Shown here: positions 58,247 to 64,000 of the stretch, piece after piece | How the letters are laid out: each line of letters starts with the position of its first letter | Numbering within the stretch: position 1 is the stretch's first letter | Source: Serratia marcescens | Lineage (GTDB): Bacteria; Pseudomonadota; Gammaproteobacteria; Enterobacterales; Enterobacteriaceae | Length of the DNA stretch: 64,000 nt | Assembly: GCF_001902635.1 (NCBI RefSeq) | Contig: NZ_MJAO01000019.1 | Span: forward strand, 1-64,000 | Reading direction: 5' to 3' | Program-made: the position numbers and the translations under genes | The notes under the pieces: generated by a model | Told to the model about the DNA's origin: nothing | Seen by the model: the letters and a program-made list of their open reading frames with translations, nothing else | Databases searched by the model: none

Positions 58247-59500
58247 TTACTGCGCCATAACGCGCTCGATCTTCTTGACCGATTTGTCCATTTCCTGTTT
58301 GGCGTCCGCGCCCATAAAGATCTTCTTCAGGCTGGCGATCCACATGTTCTGCCATTTCGGCGTATTGGTGCCGGCGGTGGGGTAAGCCTGGGTTACTTCA
58401 AGGGTCTGGATGTAAGGCGTCACATCGACTTTTTGGATCTGCTGCGCCCACACTTTGGCCGCCGTTTTGTTGGCCGGGATCACCACCTTGGCCAGCTCCG
58501 CCTGCGAGGCTTCGCTGCTCATAAAGGCGATATATTTCCAGGCGGCCTGCTTGTGGGCGCTTTTCGCCGACATGGCGAAGGCCAGGCTGTGCGCCACGCC
58601 GGACTGGCGTTCGATCTTCGGCATCATCACCACACCGATGTGGTCATTGATCAGCGGGTTATTGGCGAACGGTGCCGCCAGCCAGGAACCGGCATAGACC
58701 ATCGCGGCGCGGTTGGACTGGAAGATGTTCTCGGTTTTGACTTCGCTCATCTGCTGGGCGCTTGGCATCAGGCCGTCTTTCATCATGCCCTGCAGCTGCT
58801 GGTAGACCCAGATGGATTTGTCGTTGGCGATATCGGTGGGCTGGCCGTCTTTCGGCACGATGTGATTGCCGTTTTGGAACAGCAGGTTCATATAGCTGTC
58901 CTGGCCGTCGATACTGAGATCCATCACCAGCGGGAAGGCGGCGCCTTTCAGCCCGCTTTTCAGGGCGGCGGCTTTGCTCTTCAGATCGTTCCAGGTCCAG
59001 TCGCTGGTGGGATAGCTGACGCCGGCCTGATCGAACAGTTGCTTGTTGTACCACACGGCGATCGAATCGACGTCGCGTGGAATGGCCATCTGTTGGCCGT
59101 CGTACTGGTAGGCTTTTACCGAGCTGGCGACCACGTCGTCCAACTTAAGGCCGCTGTCCTTAATATAGGGAGCCAGCGGCTCCATAATGCCGTTTTTGGC
59201 GTACTGCACAAAATAAGGCATATTGATCCAGAATATATCCGGCGCCACGCCGCCGGCAGCGGCGGAATCCAATTTAACGAAATATTGCGCCGAGGGGGTT
59301 AATTCTATTTCTATTTTTATGTCAGGATTGGCCTGTTCAAATCGTTTGGCGATCTCCTGTTCGGCAGGTAATTGGTTTCTGTCCCAAACGGCATAACGCA
59401 ATGTTATTTTATCTGCGGCATGTAGCAGGGTGGGTAATAATAATGCGCTGGCAAGAATGGAGTGCGCCAGCAGGCGGCCGGTATTTTTTATCGGTGACAT
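58247..59500 (-). CDS. Sugar ABC transporter substrate-binding protein
   Basis: This 417-residue protein has a signal peptide (LLAHSILASALLLPTLLHAA) and a family 1 binding-protein fold: ITLRYAVWDRNQLPAEQEIAKRFEQ opens the mature part in shorter form, and APDIFWINMPYF and VWYNKQLFDQAGV are typical. CUT1 binding proteins of this type bind di- and oligosaccharides. It is the first gene of a minus-strand operon that runs to the ROK kinase gene. Confidence 0.93.
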   Translation of the reverse strand: MSPIKNTGRLLAHSILASALLLPTLLHAADKITLRYAVWDRNQLPAEQEIAKRFEQANPDIKIEIELTPSAQYFVKLDSAAAGGVAPDIFWINMPYFVQYAKNGIMEPLAPYIKDSGLKLDDVVASSVKAYQYDGQQMAIPRDVDSIAVWYNKQLFDQAGVSYPTSDWTWNDLKSKAAALKSGLKGAAFPLVMDLSIDGQDSYMNLLFQNGNHIVPKDGQPTDIANDKSIWVYQQLQGMMKDGLMPSAQQMSEVKTENIFQSNRAAMVYAGSWLAAPFANNPLINDHIGVVMMPKIERQSGVAHSLAFAMSAKSAHKQAAWKYIAFMSSEASQAELAKVVIPANKTAAKVWAQQIQKVDVTPYIQTLEVTQAYPTAGTNTPKWQNMWIASLKKIFMGADAKQEMDKSVKKIERVMAQ

Positions 59501-59964
59501 TGCTTTCCCCTCGGTGAGCGACGAATAACGTTTTTCGCAACGTAAATTCTTTCTATCCCTTAACTTTCAGTGTGTCAATACACCCCCAAACGCCCAAAAA
59601 TGGGGCGGAAATGTTTCATTGTTGTTAAAATCGAAAGGCTTTTGCGGCCAAGCGAAAGGTGGTGTTGTTCACATTGCGTTAACTTTTTGGCGGGTTTCTC
59701 CCCGGCGGCGCAGCAGTTAGCGGCCTTCGCAGGCATAGGAATAACTGATAACCCTTGCACCATAATGGGGATTAAAAACATTTTTATTGTGCAAGCGTCA
59801 GCTTCTTTCATTTTTGTGATGCAAATAAACAAAAAAATGGGTTGCGGTTGTCAGAAGAGGGCATCAGAACGATTTTTATTACCGGCTATTGTTTGTGGCG
59901 ACAAAAGGCGCTAGCCTGAATTTCACGCCGTTTATTCATTAAAAAATAAAGAGGGCTGAACATT
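59501..59964. promoter_or_regulatory. Divergent control region of the glycan locus
   Basis: This 464-base gap separates the importer operon (minus) from the GH123-like gene (plus). It contains GTTTCATTGTTGTT (59613-59626), AATCGAAAG (59629-59637, the complement of CTTTCGATT) and a second CGAAAG at 59653-59658, exactly 21 bases or two helical turns after the first. These are good candidates for AgaR operators. Confidence 0.55.
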
Positions 59965-61635
59965 ATGCGCCTGTCCCTGGTATTTACCCATTGCCTGGAG
60001 AAAGTATTTCATCACCACAGCGTGCCACCCATTTCCGTGGAGAATCGGCTGAGTGGATTGAATAATGAAGTGCTTTCCTGGCAGGCAGTGTATTGTTTGC
60101 AAACGCCGGGCAACGAGACCCGCCATGAGCTGTGTTATCAACTGGAAGGGGCGCTGGCGGATTATATCAGCGTGCGCCAGGTGCAATCGGTGCCGAGTCA
60201 GTTTCCCTGTTATCGCGAGACCGACGAGAATTACCTGACGACCGCACCGGGGTTATTTCCCGATCCGCTGATGCCGTTGCCGCAACGGCGTTTTTTCGCC
60301 GCCTGCCGCTATTATGGCAGCCTGTGGTTGACCCTGACGCCGCCGGCAGATGCGAAACTGGCCGGCGACTATCCGTTGACCCTGCGGCTGCTGGATGCCC
60401 AGAGTGGCGAGGCGCTGGCCGAAACCACGCTGACGCTGCATCTGCTGCCGGCGGCGTTGCCGCCGCAAACGCTGTTGCACACCGAGTGGCTGCACACCGA
60501 CTGCCTGGCGGATTACTACCGTCTGGCGGTGTTCAGCCCCGATTACTGGCGCGCGGTGCGCAACTTTGTGCGCTGTGCGGTCAATAACGGTGTCAATATG
60601 CTGCTGACGCCGCTGTTCACGCCGCCGCTGGATACTGCCGTCGGCGGCGAACGCACCACGGTGCAGCTGGTGGGGGTGGCGCGTTCGGCGCAGGAGTATC
60701 GCTTCGATTTCAGCCGCCTGGCGCAGTGGGTGGCGCTGGCGCAGGAAGAGGGCATCGAACACTTCGAAATTGCGCCGCTGTTTACCCAATGGGGCGCGGC
60801 GCATGCGCCGAAGATCGTGGTGGAAGAGCAAGGCGAGACGCAGCCGTTGTTCGGCTGGCATACCGATGCGCAGGGCGAAGCGTATCAGCGCTTCCTGCAG
60901 GCACTGCTGCCGGCGTTGACCGCCTGGTTCCGCGAGCGGGGGTTGGAACGACAGGTGTGGTTCCATATTTCCGACGAACCGACGCTGGACAACCTGGCTG
61001 CCTACCAGCGCGCCAGCGCCGCGCTGCGGCCGCTGCTCGACGGTTTTCGCACTTTCGACGCGCTGTCGGATTTCGCGTTTTATCAGCAGGGCCTGGTGGA
61101 AACCCCAGTGGCGGCGACTGACCATATCGAACCCTTTATCGAACACCGGGTGCCTGGCCTGTGGGCCTATTATTGCTGCGTGCAGAAAACCGAGGTTGCC
61201 AACCGCTTCTTCGCCCAGCCTTCGGCACGCAACCGCATATTGGGTGTGCAGCTGTATCTGTACCGCATCGCCGGTTTCCTGCACTGGGGATTCAACTTCT
61301 ATAACAGCGCCCATTCGCGCGAACGTATCAATCCATTCGCCGTGACCGACAGCGGCCATGCGTTCCCCTCCGGCGATCCGTTCGTGGTCTATCCCGGCGA
61401 GGATCTGCAGCCGGTGGAGTCGCTGCGCCTGCGGGTGCTGCACCAGGGGTTGCAGGACATGCGTGCGCTGCAGCTGCTGGAGAGTTTGAGCGACAGGCCG
61501 ACGGTAGAGGCGTTGATCGAACGCGAATTGGGCATGCACATCACCTTCAAGCGCTACCCGCACCAGGCGGGGCCGCTGCTGCGCTTGCGCGAAGCGGTGA
61601 ACCGGCGCATCGAAGCGCTGTTGGCGGCGGTTTGA
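59965..61635 (+). CDS. DUF4091/GH123-like glycoside hydrolase (putative beta-N-acetylgalactosaminidase)
   Basis: This 556-residue protein has an N-terminal beta-rich part (1-160), then a DUF4091-type barrel. The Asp337-Glu338 pair in WFHISDEPTLDNL sits where GH123 enzymes have their substrate-assisted catalytic Asp-Glu dyad. The later GVQLYLYRIAGFLHWGFNFYN and VVYPGEDLQPVESLR are DUF4091 features. There is no signal peptide, so it should act in the cytoplasm on imported sugar. It is divergent from the importer and shares its control region. Assignment to GH123 is by motif memory and context. Confidence 0.75.
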   Translation: MRLSLVFTHCLEKVFHHHSVPPISVENRLSGLNNEVLSWQAVYCLQTPGNETRHELCYQLEGALADYISVRQVQSVPSQFPCYRETDENYLTTAPGLFPDPLMPLPQRRFFAACRYYGSLWLTLTPPADAKLAGDYPLTLRLLDAQSGEALAETTLTLHLLPAALPPQTLLHTEWLHTDCLADYYRLAVFSPDYWRAVRNFVRCAVNNGVNMLLTPLFTPPLDTAVGGERTTVQLVGVARSAQEYRFDFSRLAQWVALAQEEGIEHFEIAPLFTQWGAAHAPKIVVEEQGETQPLFGWHTDAQGEAYQRFLQALLPALTAWFRERGLERQVWFHISDEPTLDNLAAYQRASAALRPLLDGFRTFDALSDFAFYQQGLVETPVAATDHIEPFIEHRVPGLWAYYCCVQKTEVANRFFAQPSARNRILGVQLYLYRIAGFLHWGFNFYNSAHSRERINPFAVTDSGHAFPSGDPFVVYPGEDLQPVESLRLRVLHQGLQDMRALQLLESLSDRPTVEALIERELGMHITFKRYPHQAGPLLRLREAVNRRIEALLAAV

Positions 61636-61717
61636 AGGCAAATGGGGGAGAAAACGCGCCTTTCGCCCCCCAAATCACCATAATTTGCTATACCTGATAG
61701 TCGAGGGATTCACTTTA

Positions 61718-61750
61718 TTGTCATGCAACTGACACGTCAGAGTCATGGCT
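61718..61750 (+). promoter_or_regulatory. Pho box array upstream of olsF
   Basis: TTGTCATGCAACTGACAC matches the PhoB consensus CTGTCATAWAWCTGTCAY closely. Three 11-base units in phase can be read: TTGTCATGCAA, CTGACACGTCA and GAGTCATGGCT. They lie 40-73 bases before the olsF start. Confidence 0.75.
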
Positions 61751-61790
61751 CTGGCTTAAGTTTGCAGCGACTACGTCAGGAGATAACGCG

Positions 61791-63512
61791 ATGTTCAGCC
61801 TGGATTCTCTGTTGCAAGATGCATTTCCACACCGCAATACCCCTGCCTGGCAGCGCAGCCTGCTAAGAACCCTTCTCTTCGAAAAAGAATTCAAACAGTT
61901 TGCCGCCGACTATCCCCATCTGAAAGGGCTCGATCTGATCGAACAGGTGGTGGACTACTTCAACCTCAGCTGCGAGCTGGTGGACGGCGATCTGGAAAAC
62001 ATCCCCAGCCAGGGGCCGGTGGTGTTGGTGGCCAACCACCCGATCGGCTCGCTCGACGGTCTGGTGTTGCTGCGCGCCGTCGCGGCAGTGCGCCCGGATG
62101 TGAAAGTGGTGGCCAACCAGCTACTGACTTACATTGAGCCGCTGCGCAGCCTGTTTGTGCCGGTGGATAACGTCGCTTATAAAACCAGCCGCAAACAGAT
62201 TGAAGGCATGCAGCAGCAGTTGGACAATCAGGGCGCGTTGATCCTGTTCCCGGCCGGCGAAGTGTCGCGCATGAGCCCGAAAGGCATCCGCGACGGCCAT
62301 TGGCATACCGGTTTTCTGCGCCTGGCGGCCAAGGCGCGGGCACCGATCGTGCCGATCCACATCAGCGCGCGCAACAGCAACCTGTTCTACTTTACGTCGC
62401 TGGTCTACCGCCCATTGTCGACGCTGCTGCTGGTGCGCGAAATGTTCCAGCAGCGGGGTGGGCGCATCAAGATCCGTATCGGTGGCCGCGTGCCGTTCGC
62501 CAACTGGCACGACGGCCACACCAGCGCCAAGGATTTGGCGGAACGTTTTCGCCGCCACGTCTATCGTTTGGGCCAGGGCAAACCCGGGCTGTTCGCCAGC
62601 GAGTCGCCGATCGCGCTGCCGGAAGATCGCCTGGAGTTGAAAAAGGCGCTGGCGAACTGCGAACGGCTGGGGGTGACGCCGGACGGCAAAACCATCTATC
62701 TGTATCGCCGCCGTGACGAAGCGCGCACGCCGATCCTGCGCGAACTGGGCCGACTGCGCGAGATCGCCTTCCGCGCGGTGGGAGAAGGCTCCGGCCGCCG
62801 TCGCGATCTGGACAGCTACGACGACGATTACTACCACCTGGTGCTGTGGGATGAGGAAGAGCTGGAGATCGTCGGCGCTTATCGTTTCATCCCCACCGCC
62901 GAACAAATCGAGCGTAAGGGGCTGGAAAGCATCTACAGCAACAGCCTGTTCCATTACGATCGCGATATGCAGCCGATCCTGGCGCAGGGCATCGAACTGG
63001 GGCGCAGTTTCATTCAGCCGGCCTATTGGGGCAAACGCGGGCTGGACTACCTGTGGCTGGGCATTGGCGCCTACCTGTCGAAATACCCGCAGTACCGCTA
63101 TCTGTTCGGTCCGGTGTCGATCTCCGGCGGTATGCCGCTGGCGGCGCGCGATCTGCTGATCGCCTTCTATCGGCTCTATTTCTCGCCGGATCACGCCTTC
63201 GCGCAGTCGCGCCGGCCTTATCCGGCGTCGTTGCCGCAGGTGCTGGCGCAGTTTGCCGGGGATAACTATCAGGAAGATCTGGTGCGGCTGAAAAGCCTGC
63301 TCAGCAACATCGGCTGTTCTATCCCGACGCTGTACAAACAGTACACCGAACTGTGCGAGCCGGGCGGGGTGCAGTTTATCGACTTCGGTACCGATCCGGC
63401 GTTCAACAACTGCATCGACGGGCTGGTGCTGGTGGATACCACGCGGCTCAAGCCGTCGCGTTATCAGCGTTACATCGCGGTACATCAGCCGCAGGAAGCC
63501 GAGACGGCATGA
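61791..63512 (+). CDS. olsF: Bifunctional ornithine lipid synthase OlsF
   Basis: This 573-residue protein fuses two acyltransferases. The N-terminal PlsC/OlsA-like domain (about 65-270) has NHPIGSLDG at 82-90 and LFPAGEVSR near 152. The C-terminal OlsB/GNAT-like domain (about 290-560) has EIVGAYRF, ELGRSFIQPAYWGKRGLDYL in shorter form, and LFGPVSISGGMP. OlsF was described in Serratia proteamaculans: one domain N-acylates ornithine, the other O-acylates the product to give the membrane lipid. AGGAG precedes the ATG. The upstream Pho box fits induction by phosphate limitation. Confidence 0.9.
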   Translation: MFSLDSLLQDAFPHRNTPAWQRSLLRTLLFEKEFKQFAADYPHLKGLDLIEQVVDYFNLSCELVDGDLENIPSQGPVVLVANHPIGSLDGLVLLRAVAAVRPDVKVVANQLLTYIEPLRSLFVPVDNVAYKTSRKQIEGMQQQLDNQGALILFPAGEVSRMSPKGIRDGHWHTGFLRLAAKARAPIVPIHISARNSNLFYFTSLVYRPLSTLLLVREMFQQRGGRIKIRIGGRVPFANWHDGHTSAKDLAERFRRHVYRLGQGKPGLFASESPIALPEDRLELKKALANCERLGVTPDGKTIYLYRRRDEARTPILRELGRLREIAFRAVGEGSGRRRDLDSYDDDYYHLVLWDEEELEIVGAYRFIPTAEQIERKGLESIYSNSLFHYDRDMQPILAQGIELGRSFIQPAYWGKRGLDYLWLGIGAYLSKYPQYRYLFGPVSISGGMPLAARDLLIAFYRLYFSPDHAFAQSRRPYPASLPQVLAQFAGDNYQEDLVRLKSLLSNIGCSIPTLYKQYTELCEPGGVQFIDFGTDPAFNNCIDGLVLVDTTRLKPSRYQRYIAVHQPQEAETA

Positions 63513-63613
63513 TCGGCGTCTGACTCATGCCTTTTTGATCTAAGCACGACCTTGGGGCCGGCGACGGGAAAGCGCTACGATAAACGTTTTGCTTTCCACC
63601 GCCGGAGCCTTTC

Positions 63614-64000
63614 ATGCCGCACTCCTTTATCCCGTCGTTATTGTCCGCCGATGAACCGCCCGCCGTCGCCGTTGAAACCCCGCACGGCAATGCGCCGTTT
63701 GTGCTGCTGTGCGATCACGCCGGCAAGGCGATCCCGCAATCCCTCGGCGATCTCGGTTTGCCGCCGGGGGAACTCGAACGTCACATCGGCTGGGACATCG
63801 GCGCGCTGAACGTCTCCCGTCACCTGAGCCGCCAACTGGACGCCACCCTGATCCATCAGCGTTATTCACGGCTGGTGATCGACTGCAACCGGGCGCCCGG
63901 CATCGCCAGCTCGATCCCGCAGTTGTCCGAACTGACACCGATCCCCGGCAATATCGGCATCGACGCCGAACACGCGCTGGCGCGTGAGCGCGAGGTGTTT
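63614..64000 (+). CDS. N-formylglutamate amidohydrolase family protein, 5' part
   Basis: The frame is open from ATG 63614 to the window end, giving 129 residues without a stop. It begins MPHSFIPSLLSADEPPAVAV and carries VLLCDHAGKAIPQ, ELERHIGWDIGALNVSRHL and RYSRLVIDCNRAPG, the start motifs of the FGase family (zinc amidohydrolases acting on N-formylglutamate or related acyl amino acids). GGAG precedes the ATG. The rest lies outside the window. Confidence 0.88.
   Translation, partial: MPHSFIPSLLSADEPPAVAVETPHGNAPFVLLCDHAGKAIPQSLGDLGLPPGELERHIGWDIGALNVSRHLSRQLDATLIHQRYSRLVIDCNRAPGIASSIPQLSELTPIPGNIGIDAEHALAREREVF

Noticed and set aside
60253-61641. 462-codon minus-strand frame opposite the GH123-like gene
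   Set aside because: Arg/Gln/His-rich shadow of a gene with clear motifs and proper start signals.

Overview
The window is chromosomal DNA from a Gram-negative enterobacterium of the Serratia type, most likely S. marcescens or a close relative. This rests on the high-GC backbone, on gene orders familiar from E. coli (ycjF-tyrR-tpx-ycjG-mpaA-mppA; zntB-fnrS-ttcA; nifJ-ydbJ-hslJ-ldhA-ydbH-ynbE-ydbL-azoR-hrpA; ydgD-asr; rstBA-folM-ydgI-ydgH-pntAB; uspE-fnr-ogt), and on accessory genes typical of Serratia such as a fused ornithine-lipid synthase (olsF). I saw no tRNA, rRNA, CRISPR array or complete insertion sequence.

Layout. 1-7.3 kb: the end of ycjF (frameshifted near its 3' end), tyrR, tpx, and murein-peptide recycling genes (ycjG, mpaA, mppA). 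7.3-10.3 kb: an AT-richer insertion with a GH18 chitinase of the insecticidal toxin-complex type; its reading frame breaks at a G5 run just before a second PKD-like repeat. 10.7-13.4 kb: zntB, the anaerobic sRNA gene fnrS with its FNR box, a VOC protein and ttcA. 13.6-28.9 kb: a TfoX-N protein, nifJ, an SMR pump, ydbJ, hslJ, ldhA, a possible unlisted sRNA, the ydbH-ynbE-ydbL envelope-bridge operon, azoR and hrpA. 28.9-43.1 kb: ydgD, a tiny membrane-protein gene, asr with an RstA box, a hydrolase, an M32 carboxypeptidase behind rstAB, folM, ydgI, ydgH and pntAB. 43.1-45.3 kb: a second AT-rich island with a FabI paralogue carrying Ala at position 93 and an alpha/beta hydrolase. 45.4-49.6 kb: uspE, fnr with a self-site, two envelope-protein genes, ogt and an orphan pilin-like gene.

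49.9-61.6 kb is the most notable region. It is a two-branch locus for an imported amino-sugar glycan: a tagatose-bisphosphate-type aldolase, AgaS, an AgaR-type regulator, a ROK kinase, a cysteine-rich Gfo/Idh oxidoreductase, a complete carbohydrate ABC importer, and a divergent DUF4091/GH123-like protein with an Asp-Glu pair and no signal peptide. GH123 enzymes are N-acetyl-beta-galactosaminidases and AgaS/AgaR belong to galactosamine catabolism, so I infer import and intracellular cleavage of a beta-GalNAc-containing oligosaccharide. Related CTTTCGATT/CGAAAG sites lie upstream of both branches. A deacetylase and a tagatose-6-phosphate kinase are not in the window. The importer ATPase has an altered Walker A motif (GPSGCAKST).

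The window ends with olsF behind a Pho-box array and the start of an N-formylglutamate amidohydrolase gene. Several regulators lie with their targets: FNR with fnrS and its own promoter, RstAB with asr, and AgaR with the glycan genes.
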